Shown: in pieces, positions 1 to 7,384 of the stretch
Layout of the letters: every line of letters begins with the position of its first letter
How positions within the stretch are numbered: the stretch's first letter is position 1
Assembly (NCBI GenBank): GCA_036493755.1
Contig: DASXPG010000169.1
Coordinates: 1 to 17,855 of the forward strand
Direction of reading: 5' to 3'
DNA length: 17,855 nucleotides
Source of the DNA: DASXPG01 sp036493755
GTDB taxonomy: Bacteria > Gemmatimonadota > Gemmatimonadetes > Gemmatimonadales > JACORV01
The notes under the pieces: generated by a model
What the model was told of the DNA's origin: nothing
What the model saw: the letters and a program-made list of their open reading frames with translations, nothing else
The model's database searches: none
Program-made: the position numbers and the translations under genes

Positions 1-85
1 TGCATCAACATCGACGTGGGAAGGTGGAAATGCCTGGTCCGCAGCAGTTGCCCGCTCCACTTCTTCCGGCGACTTTTCGGCTCTG

Positions 86-1231
86 ATGGTCACCAAGCGG
101 GGCGCAAACTACCTTCTGATCGACAGTGCCGGCGCGCTCACGTCGTTTCTGAAGCGCATCGCCTCGCAGCCGCTCGTTGCCGTCGATACCGAAGCCGCCT
201 CGTTTCACCGCTTTGTCGATCGTACCTACCTGGTCCAGCTCTCGACCCGTGACGAGACCGCGATCATCGATCCTCTCAAGGTCGACGACTTTCAGGAGCT
301 GGGGGCGGTCATCGCCGACCCCGCGGTGGAAGTCATTTTTCATGACGCCGATTACGACCTGCGGATCCTGAATCGCGATTACAAGATTCGCGCGCGGCAT
401 CTCTTCGACACCCGCATCGCCGCGCAGCTCCTGGGCGAGCCCGCCATCGGACTGGCCGCGCTGCTCGAGAAATACCTCCACGTCAAAGTCGACAAGAAAT
501 ACCAGCGCGCCGACTGGTCGCGCCGCCCCCTGACCCCTGAGATGCTGGACTATGCCGCGATGGACACGCGGCACCTGCCGGAGCTGCGCGACGAGCTGCG
601 GCGCCAGCTGGAAGAAAAGGGCCGGCTGAGCTGGGCCGAAGAGGAGTTCAAGCACCTGGAGGATCTGCGCTGGACGCCGATTCAGACCAACGGCGATTCC
701 TACCTGCGCATCAAGGGCGCCCGGCTGCTGTCGCGGCGCGGCCTGGCCCTGCTGCGCGAGCTGGCGCACTGGCGGGACGAAGTCGCCGCCGAGCTGGACC
801 GAGCCACCTTCCGGGTCATGCCTAACGAGGCGCTGTTGCTGATGGCCGGCACGCCGCCGGCATCGCTCGACGCCATGAAAGCGCTCCCCGGCGTGTCGCC
901 GCGCCTGGTGGAGCAGCGCGGCGACGCACTGCTCGGCGCGCTGGCCAAGGGGCTCGAGGTTCCCGAAAAGGAGCTGCCGCGCTTCCCCCGCGGCGAGCGC
1001 CGGGTGCAGGATGCCGCCTTCGACGCCCGGGTCGACAAGCTCAAGTCGACCCGCAACAAGGCCGCCGAACGGCTCAAGCTCGATCCCGGTGTGCTCTGTC
1101 CCAAGGGCGCGCTGGAGGCAGTGGCCCGCGCGAAGCCGAAGACCATGGCCGAAATGCGCGCGGTGCCCGATATGAGGAAGTGGCAGGCCGAGGAGCTGGG
1201 GAAAGAGTTCCTGGCCGCGCTGGAGAGCTAG
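86..1231 (+). CDS. rnd: Ribonuclease D (3'-5' exoribonuclease, DEDD-Y family with HRDC domain)
   Basis: Cytosolic exoribonuclease that trims the 3' ends of tRNA precursors and other structured RNAs. The 381-residue product has the usual family length. The three exonuclease motifs are intact: Exo I as D34 and E36 in AVDTE, Exo II around D91 in HDADYDL, and Exo III with Y156 and D160 in YAAMD, the DEDD-Y arrangement. An HRDC nucleic-acid-binding domain follows at about residues 210-290, and the remaining C-terminal part (about 300-375) looks like a second, weaker HRDC unit. The ATG at 86 fits the family N-terminus, where the first strand begins about ten residues in. No good Shine-Dalgarno sequence precedes it, and the same frame stays open to the window edge, so a further upstream start cannot be excluded. 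Bases 1-85 hold no other gene I can support. The stop overlaps the stop of the convergent neighbour by 4 bp. Confidence 0.93.
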   Translation: MVTKRGANYLLIDSAGALTSFLKRIASQPLVAVDTEAASFHRFVDRTYLVQLSTRDETAIIDPLKVDDFQELGAVIADPAVEVIFHDADYDLRILNRDYKIRARHLFDTRIAAQLLGEPAIGLAALLEKYLHVKVDKKYQRADWSRRPLTPEMLDYAAMDTRHLPELRDELRRQLEEKGRLSWAEEEFKHLEDLRWTPIQTNGDSYLRIKGARLLSRRGLALLRELAHWRDEVAAELDRATFRVMPNEALLLMAGTPPASLDAMKALPGVSPRLVEQRGDALLGALAKGLEVPEKELPRFPRGERRVQDAAFDARVDKLKSTRNKAAERLKLDPGVLCPKGALEAVARAKPKTMAEMRAVPDMRKWQAEELGKEFLAALES

Positions 1232-1527
1232 CCTCCCAGGAACGCCCGCAGCCGGGGATCGATGCGATCCGGCGTCCAGTACGGCGTCCACACCAGCTCG
1301 ATTTCCACCGTTCCGATGCCGTCCATCCCCTCGATCACCCGCTGGGCCTCACCCATGATCTCGGGCCCCGACGGGCATCCCGGCGAAGTGAGCGTCATGT
1401 TGACGTGGACGTTTTTCTCCTCGCTGACCTCGATGTCATAGACCAATCCCAGGTCCACGATGTTGAGGTTGAGCTCGGGATCCTTCACCCGGCGCATGAT
1501 GCTGCGGACTTCTTCTTCGGTGATCAT
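1228..1527 (-). CDS. DUF59/MIP18 family iron-sulfur cluster assembly factor (SufT/PaaD-like)
   Basis: Small cytosolic protein of 99 residues from the family that includes SufT, PaaD and the eukaryotic MIP18/Cia2, which help mature Fe-S proteins. Seen in the sequence: the DPE motif at residues 17-19, the INIVDLGL-type segment after it, and the LTSPGCP motif with C51, the conserved reactive cysteine of the family. The C-terminal WTPYWTPDRI segment also matches the family pattern. The length is normal for a stand-alone DUF59 domain. The ATG is fixed by a strong AGAGGAG ribosome binding site five bases upstream. It lies 30 bp downstream of the radical SAM gene on the same strand, so the two are probably co-transcribed; a role in supplying that enzyme's [4Fe-4S] cluster is an inference. 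No suf genes are nearby, so I do not assign sufT. Confidence 0.85.
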   Translation of the reverse strand: MITEEEVRSIMRRVKDPELNLNIVDLGLVYDIEVSEEKNVHVNMTLTSPGCPSGPEIMGEAQRVIEGMDGIGTVEIELVWTPYWTPDRIDPRLRAFLGG

Positions 1528-1532
1528 CGCAA

Positions 1533-1552
1533 CTCCTCTAGGTATCCTAGAG
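1533..1552 (-). promoter_or_regulatory. Ribosome binding site partly inside a 7-3-7 inverted repeat
   Basis: On the minus strand, AGAGGAG (1533-1539) sits five bases before the ATG of the DUF59 gene and decides that start. Bases 1536-1552 form a perfect inverted repeat, CTCTAGG-TAT-CCTAGAG. Its downstream arm covers 1536-1542 and so overlaps the first four bases of the Shine-Dalgarno sequence. In RNA this could fold into a hairpin limiting translation of the second gene; in DNA it could be an operator. Which one applies cannot be decided from sequence. Confidence 0.5.
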
Positions 1553-1557
1553 TAAGG

Positions 1558-2655
1558 TCATCGCGGCGGCGTCCAGATTCCCGGAATCGTCGTCCGGCAG
1601 CCGGGGCAGCGCCCGTCGCCGCCAATGCGCTGCTTCAGGATTCTGTACCCGCGCCGCTCCACGAGCAACTCGCCGCATCCCGGGCACCAGGTATTCTCCC
1701 AGCGACCGACCGCGCCGGGGAGGTTCCCGGCGTAGATGAACCTGAGTCCCGCCGACCGCCCGATTTCGCAGGCACGGACCAGATCCTCGGCCGTCGTGTT
1801 CCTGGGGCCGGTCATCCGGTAGTCCCGGTGAAACGCCGTCAGGTGCCAGGGAATCTCCGGTGAGACCGCGGCCACATAATCGGCCATGCGGCGCAAATCA
1901 TCGTCGGAATCGTTGAAGCCGGGGATCACCAGCGTCACGATCTCCAGCCAGAAGCCGCGCTCATGGACCATGCGGATCGCGTCGAGCACGTGCCGCAGTA
2001 CACCGCCAAGCCGCCGATAAGCGGAGTCCTGCATCGCCTTGAGGTCGATCTTGTAGCAGTCCGTCAGCGGACGAATCGCGTCGAGCACCTCGGGCGTGGC
2101 ATTCCCGTTCGATATGAATGCGGTGACCAGCCGTTCGCGCCGCGCGGGCGCGAAAACCTTCATCGCCCACTCGGCCGTGATGAGCGGCTCGTTGTAGGAC
2201 GACCCGATCGCGCGGGCGCCGCGGCTTTTCGCGAGCGCGACCAGCTCGTCGGGCGAGACGGCGGTGGGGGTGAGTCCGGCGGCATCGTCGCGCAGTGCCT
2301 GTGAGGTGAGCCAGTTCTGGCAGTACGCACAGTGAAAGTCGCAGCCCAGCATGCCGAACGTGAGGCAATCACTGCCGGGAAGGACGTGGAAGAAGGGCTT
2401 CTTCTCGATCGGGTCGGACTGCAGCGCGGCGACATAGCCGGTCGGCACCATCAACGTGCCGCCCTCGTTCCAGCGCACCTTGCAGATGCCGCGGCGCCCC
2501 GGCTTTACCAGGCAGCGATGTCCGCAAGCGACGCAGCGGACGGCGTCCTCCGGTTCCGGCAGGACCAGCGTACCCGGCTCCGCGGAAGCATCCAGGAGCT
2601 TCCGCAACGACTCCGAATCGCTGCGAGCCCGGCCCGGCAACAGCGTCTCCATCAT
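1558..2655 (-). CDS. amrS: AmmeMemoRadiSam-system radical SAM enzyme (AmrS-like)
   Basis: Predicted radical S-adenosylmethionine enzyme of 365 residues, related to pyruvate-formate-lyase-activating enzymes. The SAM-cluster motif CxxxCxxC is present at C105, C109 and C112 in CDFHCAYCQNW. An N-terminal cysteine set (C41, C44, C48, C58) and a C-terminal zinc-ribbon-like pair (CPGC at 324-327 and 350-353) match the AmmeMemoRadiSam subfamily, named for frequent linkage with AMMECR1 and Memo proteins. The substrate of this family is not established. Neither AMMECR1 nor Memo is encoded here; the partner on the same strand is the DUF59 Fe-S assembly factor. The ATG at 2655 is followed by a second ATG, and no Shine-Dalgarno sequence is visible before either. 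The gene diverges from the M28 peptidase across only 53 bp. The symbol follows the family name and is moderately sure. Confidence 0.85.
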   Translation of the reverse strand: MMETLLPGRARSDSESLRKLLDASAEPGTLVLPEPEDAVRCVACGHRCLVKPGRRGICKVRWNEGGTLMVPTGYVAALQSDPIEKKPFFHVLPGSDCLTFGMLGCDFHCAYCQNWLTSQALRDDAAGLTPTAVSPDELVALAKSRGARAIGSSYNEPLITAEWAMKVFAPARRERLVTAFISNGNATPEVLDAIRPLTDCYKIDLKAMQDSAYRRLGGVLRHVLDAIRMVHERGFWLEIVTLVIPGFNDSDDDLRRMADYVAAVSPEIPWHLTAFHRDYRMTGPRNTTAEDLVRACEIGRSAGLRFIYAGNLPGAVGRWENTWCPGCGELLVERRGYRILKQRIGGDGRCPGCRTTIPGIWTPPR

Positions 2656-2663
2656 TGAAGGGT

Positions 2664-2679
2664 GGGCAGACGCTTGCCC
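2664..2679. promoter_or_regulatory. Possible operator: inverted repeat GGGCA-N6-TGCCC
   Basis: The 53-bp divergent spacer between the radical SAM gene and the M28 peptidase contains GGGCA (2664-2668) and TGCCC (2675-2679) as perfect inverted arms, with a partly symmetric centre. It overlaps the candidate -35 box of the peptidase promoter and lies about 10 bases before the radical SAM start codon. This is the right place for a shared operator, but no regulator is identified and the arms are short. Confidence 0.3.
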
Positions 2680-2703
2680 CTGCGCCAGTCGCGTAGATAG
2701 GAT
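2674..2703 (+). promoter_or_regulatory. Candidate sigma-70-type promoter of the M28 peptidase, leaderless
   Basis: TTGCCC (2674-2679) and TAGGAT (2698-2703) are separated by 18 bp. The -10 box ends five bases before the ATG at 2709, so transcription would begin at or next to the A of the start codon, giving a leaderless message. Consistent with this, no Shine-Dalgarno sequence precedes the ATG. Confidence 0.45.
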
Positions 2704-2708
2704 GCGCC

Positions 2709-4187
2709 ATGCGGAGTTTCCTCATTCTTGCCGCCATTTTCGCGCCGCTGGCCGGCGCAGCGGCGCAGGAGCCGGCGCCCATCGACTCGATGGCGCTGCG
2801 CGCCCATACCTACTTCCTCTCGCATGATCTGCTCGAGGGACGGGGCACCGGAACGCGCGGCGCCGAAATCGCGGCTCGATATCTCGCCACCAGCGCGGAG
2901 CGCCTGCATCTGTTGCCGGCCGGCCCGAACGGAACGTGGCTCCAGGATGTCCCGCTCGTGGAGGCGGTGATCGACACCGCCGGCACGACGTTGACCATCC
3001 GCGATTCGACGGGCTCGGTCGTCCTCAGGACTCCGGGCGATTTCATTCCCAACGCGGGAACGGCGCGGACGCTGACCGGGTTCGCCGGTGGCCTGGCCTG
3101 GATCGGCGCGGCCGCGGATGTACTCGCGCACCCCGATCGCTTGCCACCGCTGGCCGGCCGCGTCGTGATCATGGCCGGCTCCTTCGGCGCCGACATGGCA
3201 GCGGCCGATACGCTGCGCGCCCGCGGCGCGACCGGCGTCATTCATTTCGTCGGCGACGATGACACCTACCATCTGTACGTCGACAGCCGCGGCGATTCGC
3301 GCATCTACGTCGCCGATTCCACCGTCGTGTCGTCCTTCGATCCCGACATTCCGGGCATCATCGCCCGCTCCGACGTGATTCGCCGGCTGATGCCGCCGGG
3401 CACGACCCAGGACAAGCTCGAACGGCCCTTCCTGATCGGCAACCGGCGCATCGAGGTCACGCTGCGCACCCGCTCGCATCCCATCCCCGGCCATAACGTC
3501 GCCGCAATGCTTCCCGGCACCGACGCGAGACTCAAGAACGAGTACGTCGTCTACACCGCGCATTACGATCACCTGGGCGTCGAGAAACCCGATGCCAGCG
3601 GGGACTCGATCTTCAACGGTTTCTCCGACAACGCCGCCGGCTGTGCGATGCTGCTCGCACTCGCCGAGTATTTCGGCGCGCACCGGCCGCAACGCTCGAT
3701 GCTCTTTCTCTGGTTCACCGGAGAGGAACGCGGACTCCTGGGATCCGACTACTACGTCGCCCATCCTTTCGTGCCGCTGTCCCAGGTCGCCGGCGTGATC
3801 AACCTCGACGCCGGGGCGCCGCCGGCCCGCCCGGTGCAGTGGCACATCTCGGGGGCCGGGCGTTCATCGTTAGGCGACGCGGCCATCGCGGTGGCGCGGC
3901 AGGCGGGATGGGACGGGTCGGCGTCGGCGGCGTCACCCAACACCGATTACTACCCGTTCCTGAGGCTCGGCGTCCCGGCGGTCTTCCTGGTTCCCGGTCC
4001 GGGCGCATATCAGGGACTGACCACCGATTCATCGCAGGCGCTCCGCCGCCGCTGGGACCATTATCACCAGGCGGCGGACAACTGGGCGGCGGATTTTCCG
4101 TTCGAGGGCCTGGTGCGCTACGCCGACTTCGCCAGGCTGCTGGGGATGCGAATCAGCTCGGGGCCGAGGCCCGTGATGGTCCGCTGA
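2709..4187 (+). CDS. Secreted M28-family zinc aminopeptidase
   Basis: Exported metallopeptidase of 492 residues, expected to remove N-terminal amino acids from peptides in the periplasm or outside the cell. A signal peptide spans about residues 1-19 (hydrophobic core then AGAAA before QEP). A middle region, about 105-240, interrupts the fold and resembles the PA-type insert of many M28 enzymes. The di-zinc site is complete: H285 in AHYDH, bridging D307 in GFSDN, the E339-E340 pair in TGEER, D367 in NLDA, and H453 in HYHQAAD. The catalytic segment NTDYYPF replaces the more usual SDHYPF. The start codon has no Shine-Dalgarno sequence but sits just after a plausible -10 box. The stop directly abuts the stop of the convergent matrixin-like protease, so two extracytoplasmic proteases lie side by side; joint peptide degradation is an inference. 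Confidence 0.9.
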   Translation: MRSFLILAAIFAPLAGAAAQEPAPIDSMALRAHTYFLSHDLLEGRGTGTRGAEIAARYLATSAERLHLLPAGPNGTWLQDVPLVEAVIDTAGTTLTIRDSTGSVVLRTPGDFIPNAGTARTLTGFAGGLAWIGAAADVLAHPDRLPPLAGRVVIMAGSFGADMAAADTLRARGATGVIHFVGDDDTYHLYVDSRGDSRIYVADSTVVSSFDPDIPGIIARSDVIRRLMPPGTTQDKLERPFLIGNRRIEVTLRTRSHPIPGHNVAAMLPGTDARLKNEYVVYTAHYDHLGVEKPDASGDSIFNGFSDNAAGCAMLLALAEYFGAHRPQRSMLFLWFTGEERGLLGSDYYVAHPFVPLSQVAGVINLDAGAPPARPVQWHISGAGRSSLGDAAIAVARQAGWDGSASAASPNTDYYPFLRLGVPAVFLVPGPGAYQGLTTDSSQALRRRWDHYHQAADNWAADFPFEGLVRYADFARLLGMRISSGPRPVMVR

Positions 4188-4194
4188 TCAGCGG
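4181..4194. repeat. Perfect palindrome joining two convergent stop codons
   Basis: CCGCTGATCAGCGG is a perfect 14-bp palindrome. Its centre is TGA|TCA, where TGA ends the M28 peptidase on the plus strand and TCA is the complement of the TGA ending the matrixin-like gene. No base separates the two genes. It has no loop and no T-run, so it is not a classical terminator. Confidence 0.6.
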
Positions 4195-4946
4195 ATGCTG
4201 CCGATCGGCAGCTGGTACAGCAATCGCGCGGTGCGCCGGTCCCGCTCCGACAGCTCGGTGGCGTACGCGACCGGATGCAGGACGTCGTCGCGATTGGGCG
4301 AGTGGTTGAGCCCGATGGCGTGTCCGATTTCATGAAGCGCGAGCCCGGACATCCTGGCCCCGTTGAGCTCTCGTCCGTCCGGACTATGGGTCGCCAGCAC
4401 GATCACCGCATGGTGAATAACGCCGCGCCGGTCCCAGGTGAGGTCGGTGCGCCCGGTGCGATTGCTGTCGAGCTGGCGTGTCCAGACCACGACGATATCC
4501 GCGCTCGCGCTGTCGGCACCGGTATCGAGATGGACGGGGATGATGCCGTCCCATTGGCCCACCGCCCACGCCACGTTGGCGACGAAATCTTCCTTGAATC
4601 CGTCCACGCTCTGCCGGGTGATCGCGACGTGCAGCGGATGATTGATCCGGTCGTCGGGCCAGCGCCGCACCGTGGAATCGGCGGCGGCGATGGTCGGGAC
4701 CAGGTAGCTGTTGGCGGAATCGTCGTCGATCAGCTCGCGGATCCGGGCGCGGCGCCGCGCCGACATCGCGGCCGTGTCCAGGACAGGCTGGGTACCACCG
4801 CCCATCGTGGTGGTGTCGGCGGCGGGCCTGGGCGCATCCGGTTTGCGATCGGGGATCAGACGCCGGACAACGTCGGCGCCGACCAGGCCGATGATCAGCA
4901 GGGCCAGGAGGGGGAGAATCGGTCTCGAGCGCTGGGTCTGCGCCAT
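4188..4946 (-). CDS. Membrane-anchored matrixin-like zinc metalloprotease
   Basis: Predicted metzincin-type protease of 252 residues. One hydrophobic segment at about residues 10-25 (LPLLALLIIGLVGADVV) is preceded by positive charges and not followed by a clear cleavage site, so it is probably a signal anchor placing the rest outside the cytoplasm. The zinc-binding motif HEIGHAIGLNH lies at 205-215, giving three histidine ligands and the catalytic glutamate E206. The Met-turn position reads DVLHP instead of the usual xxMxP, so Leu replaces Met. The C-terminal tail after the motif is short (37 residues). Sequence between the anchor and the catalytic domain is Pro/Ala/Asp/Thr-rich and looks like a linker. 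The ATG has GAGGAA just upstream. It is convergent with the M28 peptidase and divergent from the MMPL exporter. The substrate is unknown. Confidence 0.82.
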   Translation of the reverse strand: MAQTQRSRPILPLLALLIIGLVGADVVRRLIPDRKPDAPRPAADTTTMGGGTQPVLDTAAMSARRRARIRELIDDDSANSYLVPTIAAADSTVRRWPDDRINHPLHVAITRQSVDGFKEDFVANVAWAVGQWDGIIPVHLDTGADSASADIVVVWTRQLDSNRTGRTDLTWDRRGVIHHAVIVLATHSPDGRELNGARMSGLALHEIGHAIGLNHSPNRDDVLHPVAYATELSERDRRTARLLYQLPIGSIR

Positions 4947-5010
4947 GATTCCTCAATGATGCCGAAGCCGGCTCGCTCGGCAAGAGGCGACCTCGCGCCC
5001 GCCGCCGCGA

Positions 5011-5039
5011 TTGCGGATCGGGTCCGGCGGGGCGAAAAT
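5011..5039 (+). promoter_or_regulatory. Weak candidate promoter for the MMPL exporter
   Basis: TTGCGG (5011-5016) and GAAAAT (5034-5039) are 17 bp apart, about 40 bases before the TTG start at 5078. The match to consensus is modest. It lies in the 131-bp divergent spacer between the matrixin-like gene and the exporter, which otherwise contains a GGGGA ribosome binding site (5067-5071) and nothing else recognised. Confidence 0.3.
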
Positions 5040-5077
5040 CCTGTACCCATCTCGTACGTGCATCCCGGGGACCCGCG

Positions 5078-7384
5078 TTGATTCCACTGCCTGCCAACTT
5101 CATCATCAGGTGGCGCTGGCCGATTGTGGCCATCTGGATTGTGCTGGGCAGTCTTTTCATTCCGGTCGCACGCGAGGTTCATCAGCGGCTCCAGGTCGGC
5201 GGCGCCAACCAGGCCGGCTCCGAGTCGACCCGCGCCGAAGAGATGATCCGGCAGGGCTTCAACACCAACTTTGGTTCATTCTCGGTTGTCGTGATCCGCC
5301 ACGACACCCTGACCACAGATTCCAGCCGTTACCGTGTCTTCGTCGATTCGCTGACCCACCGGCTGCAGCAATTGCCGTGGGTCCTGCAGACGCTCAACTA
5401 CCGCTCCGGCGCCAACGTCAGCGATCTGCGCAGCCCCGACGGCCACATCACGCTGATCGTCGTGGGGCTGCGCCAGGTCCACGACAACGATCCCACCAGC
5501 TACACGCCGGCGCTCCGCGCGCTGCTTCGCGAAATGTCGGCCGGCATCGGCGCGGGATTCCAGACCCATCTTACCGGTGGCCCCGCCTTCGACTACGACA
5601 CCCGCACCGTGACCGCCGAAGACAGCAACAGGCTCGAGCGCGCGGTCATTCCCATCTCGCTGCTGCTCCTGGCCATCGCCTTCGGCACCCTGGTCGGTGC
5701 GGCGATGCCGATCGCCATCGGTTTCATCGCCATCGAGATCACCCTCGGGATCATCGCGACCATCGCGACCTACACGCCGATGTCGATCTTCGTCCTCAAC
5801 ATCACGACGATGGTCGGACTCGGCGTCGGCATCGATTATTCGCTGCTGATCGTCACCCGGTTCCGCGAAGAGCTGGCTTCGGGCCAGGGGCCCCACGCCG
5901 CCGCGATCGCGACGGTGAAAACAGCGGCGCAGGCGGTGATCACCTCGGGATTGACGGTCATGGTCGGCCTCGCCGCATTGCTGGTGGTACCGCTGCACGA
6001 GACGCGGTCGGTGGGAACCGGCGGCCTGATCGTCGTCGGCGTCTCGATCCTCCTCTCGATTTCATTCCTGCCGGCGATGCTCGCCATCATCGGGCACCGG
6101 GTCGAATGGCCGCGCGGTCTCGTGCGCCTCACCTCGCGGCTGCGCTCCGAAATGGGGTGGATGCGCTACGCCGCCAGCCTGGGGCGTCATCCGGTGCGCG
6201 CCATCATGATCAGCGGCAGCATCCTCGCCGTGCTCATTCTGCCGACGGCGAGCCTGCACATCGGGCTGCCCGTCTCGGGATGGTTTCCCAAGGACACCGA
6301 TGCCGGCCGCGGGCTCGGCGTGCTCACGGCGATGAGCGCCGGCGGCTCGCTCCAGCCGATACGCGTCGTGCTCCACTCGACCGACAGCACCAGGTTGCTC
6401 GATGTCGATCGCCTGCGCGGACTCAAGGCCGTCTCGCGCGCCATTCTCGCCGATCCCCGCGTGCGCACGGTCCGAGGTCTCGTGGACCTGAGGCCCGGGA
6501 TTCCGCTGTATCAGTACGCCGAGCTCTACGCCGACACCGCCAAGGCACGCGCGCGCATGCCCGACGCGTTCCATACCTATGAGAGCCGCGACGGTACGGC
6601 GATGCTGTACGATGTGATCCTCGGTGACAGTGTCACACTGGATGGATCGCTCGACGTCGTCCGTCATCTGCGCGCGATCGACCCCAAGATCTTCCCGACC
6701 CTCCAGCACGCGGAGCTGATGGTCGGCGGATTCGCCGCCTCCAGCCTCGACTTCCGTGACGCACTGCTGCACCGCTTTCCCTTGCTCGTCGGCCTGGTGC
6801 TCGGCGTGACCGGCCTGATGCTCGGCCTGGTCTTCAAGTCCGTGCTGGTACCGATCAAAGCCGTGATCATGAATTGCTTCTCGGTCGCCGCCGCATTCGG
6901 CATGACGGTCGTCGTCTTCCAGTGGGGCTACGGCGGAAAGCTGATCGGCCTTGAGGGCCCGACCGGCGCGATCTGGGTGCTGGGGCCGGTTCTCGTCTTC
7001 GCGATCGTCTTCGGATTGTCGATGGACTATGAGGTGTTCCTGCTGGCGCGTATCAAAGAAGAGTTCGACGCCACCCACGACAACGACTCGGCGACCATTG
7101 CCGGGCTCGCCGCGACGGGCGCGACGATCACCAATGCCGCCCTCATCATGATTCTGGTCTTCGGAGCGTTTGCCTTCGCGCGGGTACTGGCGGTGCAGGT
7201 GATCGGCTTCGGGCTTGCGGTGGCGGTGCTCCTCGACGCCACCGTGATCCGGATGGTGATGGTGCCGGCGGTGATGCACCTGGCGGGACGATTCAACTGG
7301 TGGCCGGGCTACCGGCGCCCGCCCGCCGGCGGCGACTATCGTCGCGGCAGCCGCGACTCGATCAAGGTTCTCGATCCCCGCTGA
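5078..7384 (+). CDS. MMPL/RND-superfamily membrane transporter
   Basis: Inner-membrane exporter of 768 residues with the two-fold MMPL layout: a helix at about 10-29, a periplasmic domain (about 35-190), five closely spaced helices (about 190-340), then a second periplasmic domain and a second helix cluster (about 565-740). The paired proton-relay signatures are present, GIDYS with D253-Y254 and SMDYE with D650-Y651, as expected for proton-motive-force-driven transport. Relatives move lipids, hydrophobic compounds or drugs; the cargo here cannot be told. The start is a TTG at 5078 with GGGGA seven bases upstream, and the N-terminus then reads straight into the first helix. No outer-membrane channel or adaptor gene lies beside it. 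The last 23 bp overlap the end of the convergent small gene. Confidence 0.9.
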   Translation: MIPLPANFIIRWRWPIVAIWIVLGSLFIPVAREVHQRLQVGGANQAGSESTRAEEMIRQGFNTNFGSFSVVVIRHDTLTTDSSRYRVFVDSLTHRLQQLPWVLQTLNYRSGANVSDLRSPDGHITLIVVGLRQVHDNDPTSYTPALRALLREMSAGIGAGFQTHLTGGPAFDYDTRTVTAEDSNRLERAVIPISLLLLAIAFGTLVGAAMPIAIGFIAIEITLGIIATIATYTPMSIFVLNITTMVGLGVGIDYSLLIVTRFREELASGQGPHAAAIATVKTAAQAVITSGLTVMVGLAALLVVPLHETRSVGTGGLIVVGVSILLSISFLPAMLAIIGHRVEWPRGLVRLTSRLRSEMGWMRYAASLGRHPVRAIMISGSILAVLILPTASLHIGLPVSGWFPKDTDAGRGLGVLTAMSAGGSLQPIRVVLHSTDSTRLLDVDRLRGLKAVSRAILADPRVRTVRGLVDLRPGIPLYQYAELYADTAKARARMPDAFHTYESRDGTAMLYDVILGDSVTLDGSLDVVRHLRAIDPKIFPTLQHAELMVGGFAASSLDFRDALLHRFPLLVGLVLGVTGLMLGLVFKSVLVPIKAVIMNCFSVAAAFGMTVVVFQWGYGGKLIGLEGPTGAIWVLGPVLVFAIVFGLSMDYEVFLLARIKEEFDATHDNDSATIAGLAATGATITNAALIMILVFGAFAFARVLAVQVIGFGLAVAVLLDATVIRMVMVPAVMHLAGRFNWWPGYRRPPAGGDYRRGSRDSIKVLDPR

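Noticed and set aside
5..1291. Minus-strand open frame of about 430 codons opposite RNase D
   Set aside because: It is antisense to a well-supported gene, has no recognisable motif, and its end runs into the DUF59 gene.
2652..3845. Minus-strand open frame of about 400 codons opposite the M28 peptidase
   Set aside because: The M28 gene on the plus strand has a complete active site and signal peptide; the antisense product is low complexity and without motifs.
5011..6582. Plus-strand open frame overlapping the first half of the MMPL gene
   Set aside because: The product is Arg/His-rich with no membrane segments; the alternative frame encodes a clear MMPL transporter.
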